Shown: in pieces, positions 38,838-50,225 of the stretch
Position numbering within the stretch: the first letter of the stretch is position 1
How the letters are laid out: the number at the start of each line of letters is the position of its first letter
NCBI GenBank assembly: GCA_004794785.1
Contig: SJOL01007233.1
Coordinates: forward strand, 67,142 to 131,141
Length of the DNA: 64,000 nucleotides
Source of the DNA: Opisthorchis felineus
Lineage: Eukaryota > Platyhelminthes > Trematoda > Opisthorchiida > Opisthorchiidae
Direction: 5' to 3'
Notes under the pieces: generated by a model
Seen by the model: the letters and a program-made list of their open reading frames with translations, nothing else
Databases searched by the model: none
Told to the model about the DNA's origin: nothing
Made by a program: the position numbers and the translations under genes

Positions 38838-40385
38838 ATGAACTTCTACTTTCTCATGAGTTTCTCCGTCCTAACTACTCAATACTTGGGTAAGAACTTG
38901 AGCATATGTTGTTTAAATTATCATTCGTCCTCAACGAAATTACCCTATGATGTAATCAAACTGGAAAAGGAATTGTCCACTTGCTCGCCTCTACAGTATG
39001 TGCATCAAAAAAGCAGCATCAGGGCAGGTAATCTACACGTCGGAGAAGTGAGTGAAAGGCTAAATACTGGTAAAGGATTCCGCGTTTGCTGAAGGTTTGT
39101 AGTCTGTTTAGCAAACCACCATATTTGGCCGGTATACGTTGAAGTGCACACGTAATTTGCTTTAAGCATTGAGATGTTTTCGGAACTGTTGCGTTCATTG
39201 GGTTCTGCTCGCACATTACACTACCCAAAAAGAGTTAGGCAATATGGCTATATACAAATCCGTTTTTTCTCGCCGTATTAGGCCTTCCGGGGCTGCGGAT
39301 GGCTGGAGAATAAAGTTGATTCTGGCGTTTTGGTCGGCTGAATGAAATCCATCTTCCACATGCACGTTGCTTTTTCAACAAAGCTGGTTTATATGGACCT
39401 TTCTTTGGCGCTGGTTTCCGCTGAGAAGCGATTTGTCTTCCACCAAGCGAACAGAAGTTATGTCTGTTTCAGACTCGAAAACTCAATAGTCGATGGTGTA
39501 TGGAGAGTGAAATCAGTCACGCGTGTAATACAACCCTCAGTGGTTGAAGCTCTTTGAATTGCTACTACGGAAGTGATGACCGGGGTGACGTAATTAATTA
39601 GAAGTTGAAATCCATGGCAATTGCAGGCCCAGCTGGAGTCTTTTCTCTTCATGGCATTTCGTAGTATCTTCTCTGAAAATTATGGCGCATGCAGGCGTCT
39701 CATTCAGCTTCTAAACTGACAGCTACACTTTTTTTAATTAATTGTTCACGCCAAAAGTTAATCCTCAGGGGCTAATCATTCGTCCTGGATACAAAAAGCT
39801 TATCGTACAACTGCCGGTGAATTCAAGTGGCCAGTCGGAGGCTATGGGCTATCGGATTTTAATTCAAGATGGAATCTGGTCGCGAATCAACCATGTGCCG
39901 CCTGGTGGTCAAGAGACAATTTTCAAAGGCCTCATGCCGTGCCGCTACTACTGTGTCTCAGCGTATGCGTGGACAGCTCTTACACGAATTCAGTTCATCG
40001 GGAAAGACTGTGAGCAGACAAAAATAAAATGTAAGTCTTAAAGCTCCATTTACTAAGTCGGGATTTGAAAACGTATGGAAAGCGGCTGAATGGTAATCGA
40101 TAAGCCTAAGTTCTCGTTTTAGGCTTGGTATAACGTAAAAGAGGTTGTGCTGGGTGTTGAAATCAGAAATCAGGCATGTGCAGCAGAGCTGAAAAGGCTT
40201 GCGCGGGGGCAGACGATTTAATTCTGTTTTCAGATATGTCTTGTTGTTCATGCTACGTTCACTTGGGCTTCGCCCTCCACCAGCTCCCAAATCCAGTTTT
40301 ACTTTACACAACTGGCGTGCATTAGGACGGCATTACCGCATAACCTATCTTGAAAGTCACACAAAAGCACAAAAGCACACGGCAC

Positions 40386-40428
<43 letters not shown>

Positions 40429-41850
40429 TGCAAAGATCGAGGGTAAGTTTGGAAACTAATAGCTTCAGATACCACAGTTTTAGGGTGCTAATTGGTTGGT
40501 TATGATGTTAACATGTTCAAATCATGCGTTAGTTACGCTTGCGTTCCTGCTACGTGGTTCACTCATGGTCCCATTTCTGTGTTGTTTGTCAGATTTGAAT
40601 GCGATTCGTGACTTCCAAGTAATTAGTCTGGCATCGGGAACCGAACAAGCTGTTCATTGGAAGCGACCAGCAGGCTTGTCGAAGTGCGGGCTCTTGCATT
40701 ATAACCTGATTTATCGAGAAAGAAAATCCACAACCGAACGTCTTTGGTTCACTTCAGAAGGCCCACACCTAATCAGTGGCTTGCAACCAAACACCGAATA
40801 TTACTACAGCGTCCGAGCATACTTAGGTGAATTACACAGCTCAGAGTCGGGCTGGCAATACTCCAAGACCAAAGAAGGTATGGACGAATTCTTACCACTT
40901 TTATTGTCGTCAGCCACCGGTACAAAACTAACGTGATATTTTCTACCGTGACGGACATGAAAAGTCGGTTACAACAAATCTAAAGTTCAGGTCACATTGT
41001 CCGTCAATCAGCAGGTATTCTGTGCAAAACAACTTCCTGTTGTTCAGAGAGATCTCTGAGATAAGTTGATATAGATGAATGCGTGGTTGTTAAATCTTTA
41101 ATGGGCATGAATATACAAGCATGAATATGAAGTTTCACCCTGCTAGTGATCAGCTGACCTGTGACAATAATTATAGAAAACCTGAAGCACCTTTGGACTA
41201 CAGTCAATACATACATGCGTATCAACCTGTGGTCAATTATATGGAACAAAAAACTGCCTCATTTTTTCATCCGGGCACATCTGATAAAGTAACTTTCACT
41301 AGTTCACTGGAATTAACGTTTGACGACACCTCTTAAACTTTCTTTGTCCCTAACTTCGGAGCTAGATAAACAAGCATAATGACATAAGCATAGTTCTAAT
41401 CAGATGAGACGGAAAATGGAATTTTACTGTTACTCATGAGAAGAATAATTTTTGTCCGATATAGTACATCGCCTAGAAGGTTGATGAGATCAAATCAGCG
41501 GGCTGTTGCGAGTTTCGACCTGTTTCAGACTCGGTAAATATGCCAAATTTTTACCCATCTTATCTTGTTATAGAGTATCATGTATTGGGCATATTTGCAG
41601 TTAAACACAGAGTTGAAAACTGAGGATCTACCGTAGAACTATTGCTATAATGTTGCTCTTGATGTTCTCGAAATAGGGCTGCGGTTCTAAGATTGCCTTG
41701 GGGCAACAGGCAAATAATGTGACCCCAAACCCATTTTTCTCCACTGACTGCTGTACCCATAAGTATGGTGATGCTTCTTTGAGCGGTGACCACCCTTTTA
41801 GCCTCAAAGTAGTCAGTAAACTCTCAACCAAACTGTTTGACGAGATTATA

Positions 41851-41884
<34 letters not shown>

Positions 41885-42830
41885 GCTATATATATACATA
41901 GCTCTGAAGAAAAGCACATTAAGGAAGCATCCGAGGGATACAATATTCTGATCAAAAATACAAGTGTTCGTATCTAAAGTTCTATTTTTGATAATGACGC
42001 AACTAAAATGCATCTCAGAAAAACCTTATAACCACTACAAGCCCTTTTCAATCACCTGAAAACTCATCAACATATTAAAATTTACGGTTTTTGACCACGA
42101 AGTTACCTTGACGAACACCAAAACTCACATCTGAATTAAAGCTGATGCCTGATGTAAGTGCATCTACCTTTGTGGTGACCACCGCTTACCAACAGTGGCT
42201 TGAGACAGGATGATTTTGCCCATAACTTTGTAAGTGACACCCTCCCACAGGTATGTGCTTCTTCTGGCAGTGCCATGATTCACGGTTTCTCTAGTAAGGT
42301 AAACCGACTTGATCAGCAGATGAGAGCAACACTTTCCAGGTCCATGGAATCACATCTCTTTTGCTGTTTGTCTGTCCCGTGGTTACTTTTGTTTTCCGTC
42401 TGAATCACGTTATCCCAGTTCTAACAAAAATTTTAGAAGAACGTCTACCGGATATGTAAAAGGTATGCGTTCTCAGCGAACCCATAAAGAAAGTGTTAAT
42501 GTATTCATCTTTTTATCCGCTCTTTCTGAGATTTTTTATTTCGTCCTTCAGGACTGGGACCACCGAAGCCGTACAAAGCACAGGCTATTCCAACAGTAGG
42601 GGGTTTTCGACTGACCTGGAATTTGCCAACAAAAGAATCTAGTCAACACGTGAAGAAATACTTGGTTTCATTCGGAACTGAGGCTTTTCTCTTTATCAAT
42701 AAGGGAGAGCTGGAATATGCGTTTACCGGGCTGCCTTCCTGTCAAACCCTCAATCTCAGTTTACAATCAATATCATACTCAAACAAAGCTTCGTCGAAAA
42801 TATACGAGTGTGTTACTACTCTTGGTACTG
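38838..42830 (+). CDS. FN3 gene A: secreted three-FN3 protein (4 exons)
   Basis: Exons: 38838-38889 (signal peptide, MNFYFLMSFSVLTTQYL), 39758-40030 (FN3-1, 91 codons), 40593-40877 (FN3-2, 95 codons) and 42552-42830 (FN3-3, 93 codons). Every junction is phase 1 with donors GTAAGA, GTAAGT, GTATGG and GTAAGT, so each FN3 exon is a symmetric 1-1 module. FN3 hallmarks: a start like NPQGL or GPPKP, a strand-B Trp or Leu (AVHWKRP, RLTWNLP), a strand-C Tyr (GYRILI, HYNLIY) and an F-strand block (LQPNTEYYYSVRA). FN3-1 and FN3-3 carry an extra Cys pair, C-x22-C. The exon 2 acceptor AAG (39755-39757) was chosen because it keeps phase 1 and the Asn-Pro at the domain start; a CAG at 39766-39768 would change phase. 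No membrane segment is seen. The nearest known analogy is cestode FN3-containing host-protective antigens, but this is not one I can name. The 3' end is uncertain; see 44337-44464. Confidence 0.8.
40391..40423. repeat. (TA)n microsatellite
   Basis: Sixteen perfect TA units inside intron 2 of FN3 gene A. Confidence 0.95.
41847..41900. repeat. compound (TA)n microsatellite
   Basis: TA units broken by TACA, TAGC and ACAT, inside intron 3 of FN3 gene A. Confidence 0.9.
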
Positions 42831-44336
42831 GTAAGTTGACAAGCCGCCCATACACCGACATTAGCTACACAATAACGTAGAAGGTAAACGTCATTCAGGG
42901 CATTATCTCGGGATTTACATCAAAAATCAGTGCTCGGTTTGTGGAGAAATTTGCAAAGATGTGAGTACTGCTTCAAAATGATCTAAAGGGCGTTTTTTGG
43001 AGTTCTGTCTCATAATGCAAGAATTTAAAATGGATATAGGCTAACTGCCTTGCTTTTGACAATTTCAAAGATCTGTCCAGCAGCCGTTTCTGCCCCGACA
43101 TTGTTTGTCCTTTTGGTGACTTGTCCCACCCAGCTAGACTTCCGCGACCATAACTTTGGATCTCATGTCACACTGGTGTTGTGGGGCGTTCAGTAAATTG
43201 AGCTTCACATTTCGAGTGGCTTGTTTTCGGGACACGCAAGTTAGATTTGTGTTTTGGCCTAAAGCTGTTGTGGGTTAAACACCTTCCATCTCTAGCCAAA
43301 GGGTTTTCTGACAATCGCCTGACTCGCGAAAATTAAAGAACAACTTTTGGAACTCTACTCACTTCCGTAGAATGTACTATTCACAAAATATGCGGGATTT
43401 CTCCAGTCCCACCAAGCAGTTCTACTGAGTCCTATGAGATTATTCTTGTCCTTCAAAAGTAATATCCATAGTTTATTTGCCATTGAAAATCCTAGAAAGA
43501 CTTGGCGTTGCTATTTAGAATCTTTAGACTATATCCCGCGTTTTGTGTTTTTTGTTAAGGAGCTGGCTAGAATTTTGTTAACAGTAAGGAACTTTCTTAC
43601 GGTAAGCTTGCCCCCAGTTAACAGTGTCCTTGGTCTAGACTTCCCTTGTGTCACTGTCAATTCCCAACGGTCTAGGTCATAAGCCACTGATTTTACGTGA
43701 TAAAAAGTTATCTTCATGTGTTCCATCTTGCTAGTAGTTCACTGTTTCCACACTTGCACTTTTAAATGAGGAGACTTCAGGCATACGAATACAGGGTCGT
43801 CATATGTTTCGGCCCAACGTTCCGTCCCGGGCTTTCAACGGTAGTTTCTGCCGGCTCTCTCAGATGAGCTCTATTCGAGATCAATTTGTAGCAAGACACG
43901 TAGTATTTAAACAGACTTTACTGATTGGTTTCGCTGAGCACAAAATTCACATTCGCTTTTCTATGAGCACGAGTATCAGCTGTAGTAGTCAATGCTTTGG
44001 TTTAGGACTTATCCAGCTGGAATCCGACCCGTACACAACAAGGTTCAGTTAAATGGTATGACAAGAAAGAGTAAGCTAACCTGGGTTGCAGCAACCGGTT
44101 CAAGCCTATGATGGGCAAGATTTGGGATGCCGCATGGACCACAAGAACTAGTTGTCCGGTGGGACTAGCTATTCGAAGACCATGAGCTTAAATCTCACGC
44201 AATGAAAAAGAACAGATATATGTTCGCATTTCTGGGCATGCATAATACACTACTTATATATACCTGTTAGGAATGACCAGAGTGGAACTTAGACGAATTG
44301 TGTACATTTGACACACATTAACCCGTTTGACCGCAG

Positions 44337-44464
44337 CTCAGTATATCGGTACCAATTCTAACTGCGGTGGTACCATGAAGTGCACTGCAAATATTTCCGT
44401 TCCGTTTACGGCGATTCCGTTCAAGAAAAAACAGCCTTATACAGCAATCCACAAACGAAACTAG
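44337..44464 (+). CDS. possible last exon of FN3 gene A
   Basis: After the FN3-3 donor at 42831 the transcript must continue in phase 1. At 44334-44336 a pyrimidine-containing tract ends in CAG, and a 128-nt frame of the right phase runs to TAG at 44462-44464. It would add 41 residues with two cysteines (NCGGTMKC) and a basic end (KKKQPYTAIHKRN). It has no FN3 signature. A 128-nt open frame can occur by chance. The candidate tail of gene B (60399-60526) has the same length but no visible similarity. Confidence 0.3.
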
Positions 44465-47400
44465 TCCTTGCGGTTCTGGTGTCTCCGCCGGTGCAACCTT
44501 TTAAAACGAATGAGAGCATGAGTTAAATATTTTGGTCGTTTCGGTGGATGGACTACCTGAGTAGAGAACGGGGTAGTGAGTATGTTTTCGGGTCCCTAAA
44601 CCAGCCGCACGGAACTGGTACTCTTATTTGAAATCATCCGAGCAATCAAATTATCATATACTGTAAAAGAGTGTATGTTGAGGACATTTTGTGCCTTTAT
44701 TTGGCTGGATCTGAGTTCAGGAACAAGTGTGTACCCAACTTAATGGCGCAGTGATTTCCCCTCACAAGGACAACGCCAGGACACCTCAAATTTATTTCAT
44801 TTGGTGGAACCAAGTCTCCACCAAGTTCCAATTACTTGCTTCATAAAGAAGGATTTTTTGCTTGCGCAAACTGTGATTAAAATGACTGTGCACTCAAAAA
44901 TTCTCCCATATGTACCTTATCAGATTAAGCGTCAACCAAGGATGATTGTTTTTGTCAATCCAAATCGCATAGAACTCGTGTATTATTTTAGTTACTCAGA
45001 AAATAGCCGCTTTTTTCCTCCAAAGAAACTGCTCTGTAGCAAACTTAGTTGCTTTTTTCTGTACAGGTGTTGTTGTTAGAAACATCCACACCAAAATAAG
45101 CTGTTTCAGCTCATCATGTGCATGTATATGTCGACTTGTTCTTTTGAGCACCATGATAAATCCCAACCTTTCAGTATCCCTCAAATGTGGAGACGACAGA
45201 CATTCAAATTTCGGAAATCAACCGGAATCTTTTCTCCTTTCTACTAAACTCCATCAATTCAGTTTTACCCTTTAAATTAAAAAATGTTCTCATCGTAGCA
45301 GTTGTCTGCTGGTCCCGTAATGGGACCACCAAATGAAGCATACACGCGTTTGAATGTGACAATCAGTTAGACAGTGAAACACCACTCTCCGCCCAACCAA
45401 CATTACGAGTGGTGACACAATATAACCTGCATTATTACTTTCTGGCTAGGGACGACAAACGAAGTTTTAGGCTACTGGACCTGATGAATGTTTTTTGCTT
45501 TCACACGCTTATTATGTTCCTGATTCTTCGCGTGAATGTCATAAATTCAACCATAGTCAACCTAGCTATAAGGCAGTCGCAGCTATTGGAGTGTGGACTG
45601 CCAGTGTCACCAGATTCAGACGGTTCTGTAAGGCTTGGTGATGGCAATCACAGAAATGATGATACAACACTGTAAGATGCTTCTTCCGAGGAAATTTCAG
45701 TCATTCAGGTGCTTCTTGTGCAGAGCCGCTCTATGTCCTTTTGTTGACAAACTAGATCGAATAACACACATCGAGGCCCTCGATTTGGGCAATTGGCTGG
45801 CGATAAGCTTTACGCTGTCTCTTCCCTGGGTAAGAAAGTTAAGGTTGTACATACCACCAATTTTCTCCCCTAGATGGCTAAAATACTGAGGAATTCTGAG
45901 AATCATGAGAATGCTGATAATTCTTAGGACCCCACTGTCGTTGGTCCAACATTCTCGAACAACGTAGATCAGGAGTTTTTTAAGATATGGCCACGGGATT
46001 TTCTGTGCAGGCAAAGCCTTTGGGAAAGAATATGTGAATAACCCTTAGGTGTTTGATATGTGTTAAACAGGTTCCTTGTGAAGCGCATTAAAATCCGCAT
46101 TCTCGAAATGAAATTTTGGCACTAAACTTATTAGCCATTGATTTTTTGTCTCCTCCTTTGCCAAAGCACATTTTCACTGCCACTGGGTCGGATCGTGCAG
46201 TGGGCGAAAAAAGTATCGAAGATATCACTGTAATATTGATGGTCTACGATCTATCGGCTTTCGTCGACCACGAATAAAGCTAGTAGAAAATTTGTTGCCC
46301 TGTACATGTGGATGTCACCTCCACACTAAATTACCAGTATTCAACCTAACACGGCCCCAAACAGAGAAAACATTCACGTTGTTCTGCCACTTTGAAAGCC
46401 TCGATTTCAATCGTTTTCCTCCACATCGTCATCGTCATCATCATCATTATCATCACTGGCAGCTCCATAAGAACTGAATGCCGGCGTGTCGTCATCTCAC
46501 AACCATAACTTTAGGAATCTAGGCGTAAAAGGAGGCACAAATTGGGGAACGAAGTCGTTCTATTCTTCCAAACCATTTAAGGAGGTTACGTCTCACAGAG
46601 TTAGTCGGACATTCTGGATCGTTACTGACAGCAAGGATGCTATTTTGTTCGGTTTTATTGGTATTTGTTTGACTAAGTTTCTTTTATCAATGCAATCTTA
46701 TCATGCTTGACTGTCGCTTGCTGCCCTCCGTAAAAGTTTTTAGGCCGCCGTATGGATTTTGATGACGCTGATGCTAGAACTTTTGTTGTACTGAGAGTTC
46801 GCCTTGTGATTACCACCCTGTTTCTACCACTAGACCTATAGACTGGCACAAAAATTAACTCACCCCGTTGGTCGGAGTTTCTCGAGGATCCGAATTAGAA
46901 CGCCTCAGCAGTTCACTTCTTAAGAGCATCTTGCTATGTGTCATTGAGGTAAATGAACTACTGCACTGCTGTAGGATCTACCTGGGAGCGTCTCCATGCC
47001 CGGGTACTGCACCTTGCCCGACCGAGGGAAGTGCCGTTGAGACGTACAATAATAAGAATGGTTCTGCATGATAAACTAAAGGATTCTTCCGAACCACGCC
47101 TATCACAAACAGCAAGCTCATTTCCGAGCAAAATGACACAGGCAATATGCATTTACTTGGGCTTGTAAAGTAACACCAGTTGCCTTGTATTTTGATCTGT
47201 TTTCAACTCATAAAATATCTTTGATGCATGCCTGAAAAAAATTTTTTCTTTGATTGTCCCCTCAAAATTTTGCATGCAATTTCATGGGCACAAACGTGTT
47301 GTGCACCATTTAATGAAAGATACCGATGTACGCGGCTTAGAGAACCCATGTCTCATTTTCAGCAAGAACCAACAAATCCAGAACATTTGCTGCCTGAATG

Positions 47401-50082
47401 CAAAGAAGTACAAGTGTCCGTTGGTCTTTGACCTTTGAATGTTCTTTAGGCTGGAGCCAAGAATGGATGGGCAGTCTATATACCCTCAACACCTTTGAGA
47501 ATTCAATAAAATAAATATGTTGGACATGATAAAATCCACGTATTTTTCATGTTGTATAGGACAAGGAGTTATATCGAATAATTCCTCGGGTGGTTTAGAA
47601 AGTCCAAGTATTCCGTCTACGAAATTTCGTTTTTTATTAAAAAACCGTGTAGCAATATTACAAGATAAATCCCTCCAAAGACGGAAGTCATGGGTTGTCC
47701 TCCTTCTCTGGGAAATTACACTGTATATTTTTTAAACAAAATACACCAGGTGTGTCAAGTATTTAATCACTCGTCAGACCAAGCCAGGTTTTGTGCTGGC
47801 GCATCGAATACAGAACCAGCAAGAGACTCCCGTATCCAAAATGTTACAGAGCGTTTACTAATATATACTCACGCCAACCGTGCAAGCCTGAGCATGCATA
47901 CATTTTCTGTGCAAGAGAACATTTAATTTATGCCACTGTTCATTACCGGCGCCGCGTGATTTACGTGCTCCTCGGAACCTCACCAATTTTCATACAAGCG
48001 ATCGCTGGAAAGTGTCATTTCAACAAAAAACGTCATGTTTAACAGTCTTGTGTGAATTAGGTGAATTTGTGTGAATGTGGGCTCTTAGTTCTTATAAGCC
48101 AAATGATTTTGGAAAATGTGGATAAGTCTAGGTAGAACAGTGAAACGTGACGTTTTAGACAAAAGCATTTGGCGCAAAAAAACAAACTTTGTTCATTTTC
48201 AAACGTTGGAGTAAAAAACAGGGGTCTTTGCTTCAGCACAACCTGAGCCTAAAGAAGGTTCAGATAGAATAGCTGTAATAGTCCGGTAAGTGAACCTATC
48301 TCGAGTAGTTGTGGTGGTACGTGAGAAAGCCAACGCCAAAGGAACCCCATAACCCCGTTTGTTCGCCTACAATGACCCCCGGGATAACATTTTCGGTGAG
48401 CTCCTAAATTATTAGAGCAGTAGATTAGAGTAGTAGGTTGGCGTATATTTACCATCATTTTGAATGTTCAATCATGCCAACTCTCTTTGTTTCTCAGTAA
48501 CTCTAGTCATACTTGCCACTTTTCTCGCAGAAAACTGCCAATCACAGTGGTCAAACACGAGAACTATTTCCTCCAGGCATACCACAAGGCAAGAATTGCA
48601 AAAAATACCGAAGTCTTAATGTCCTGTTGACAATCGGGCGCACATTCACAACACATCTTTAATTTGTATTTGCTCTGGACACAAATGTACTAATATATAA
48701 ACCACAGGCTTTTCCAATCGATTTTACCTCTGCTATACTGTTCTTCCACATTTCATATCCCGTCTTTTGCGCGCTTGCCTTGCTAATGGAAAATTTTTCA
48801 CAATGAAGGCGGATGGAACTGTGAAATTCCACGAGTCGTGAGGCTCTTACATTAAAAAAAATAATTTTGAGAAAATCCACTGAGGATGAGTCACGTTCTT
48901 GTTATTCTCGTAGTGAAGGGCTGTTTGTAAGTCGCCATTTATAACTCATATTACTCCTTGCCTTGCAGAGAATGGGAAGAATGACTGTATTGTGCTTGTG
49001 ATAGGTCTTTGAGACCTGATTTCAAATGAGCAAGAGTCAGGACCGGAATCCAGGTTCATTAGATATTCTTGTCTCGCAATCCAGTGTGTGAAGTTAGACT
49101 TAATTAATTATAATTATATAGATACGACACTCTGACATCTGTATTCGGGTTCATAGTTGTGCGTATGGATTCTAGGTCTGACTATTAAAGGTTCCCATTC
49201 AACCGAAGTAAGCAAAATATAAATCAGTGCTACGTAAAAAGTGCGTGCGTGCCATTAAGCACGGTAGAGTTTGCTCTACAATCTACTGCACAGAGCAATC
49301 GTGGTACAATTTTACTCCCAACATCTCTGTCACCTGTGTCGAGATTTCGGCAAACTGTCACTATATTGGTCTTGATTGGCTGCCTTAAGTGGACCACAGT
49401 CATAGGATACGCCAAAAGTTTAGAATCTATCGGTTAAGCTGTCGTTAGAAAAGTCCGTAGAGAAAATATTTCACTTCCGTCTCTTTAATTTATCGCGGAA
49501 AGCGAAGCCTTGTTAGTGTTTAAGGAATTTACCAAAAACGCCGAAAAGACCCAAAGTGATCATGCTCAAGCGAGGATGGGAAAACCATCTCCTGTGTGGG
49601 AATTACAGAGAAATTCCATGATACGCATCATGCGACCGGGCAGTCATCGATGGGTTTGAGTTATTACCTGGGTACAGTTTTTACTCACCAGTCAGTCAGG
49701 TACTGACGTAAATAGTGTCACTGTAGCAATATTTTCCGGATGAGAGCATATCAAGACAGGCCTTGTAGTAATCTTAATCTAGATGGCGTCTTGTGGTAAT
49801 GGTCTGTCAATAACTACGGCATGCTGAGATCAAGTGAAAAAAATAACGGGATTTCATGCAAACTTCTACGATGTGCATTATAAGATGTATTACTGGAATA
49901 TGAAACCGAAAAACATGGTATGACCCTCCGCTCCCTAACTTTGAACGGGTAATTCCGCATCCTTTCATAATGCCAACTTAGATGTCAACCATGCACGAAG
50001 GGCAAAGAATGTCTCCGTGATGGGGACCTATGGTCTTTAGCGCGCTGAGTCTTAAATCGGGTCTGACTGACGCCGCTTGCAG
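44465..50082. other. no firm gene
   Basis: 45485-45675 (+) has an ATG-led frame beginning with a hydrophobic run (MNVFCFHTLIMFLIL) and an in-frame GTAAGG donor at 45628, so it could be a first exon; no partner exon was found. The rest is short overlapping frames and the CAT repeat. Confidence 0.4.
46424..46456. repeat. (CAT/CGT)n trinucleotide repeat
   Basis: CATCGT units running into CATCAT with one TTA interruption. It is in a poly-His frame of a short ORF that shows no other sign of coding. Confidence 0.8.
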
Positions 50083-50225
50083 GAAATTGCCAAAATCACT
50101 GGAAATGCATTACAATACAACTCAAGCACTGTGAAGTACTGCAGGGTTGTTTACGCCTGAGGAACGTCAGTGGCACCGCGCAGTTCATCATGGTTTCGTA
50201 CAAAGAAACGCTGACAGTCTGCTAG
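50083..50225 (+). CDS. candidate Cys-containing terminal exon
   Basis: A TTGCAG acceptor is followed in phase 1 by a 47-codon frame to TAG. The peptide has five cysteines (C-x5-C-x7-C-x5-C-x23-C) and ends in stop. It shares the phase-1 entry and a Gly-Asn-Cys start with the knottin second exons, but the spacing is not a knottin. No matching signal-peptide exon was found upstream. Confidence 0.2.

Noticed and set aside
47250..47438. Short frame ending with CC-x7-C after a TTTTCAG acceptor
   Set aside because: Too few cysteines for a knottin and no signal exon found.
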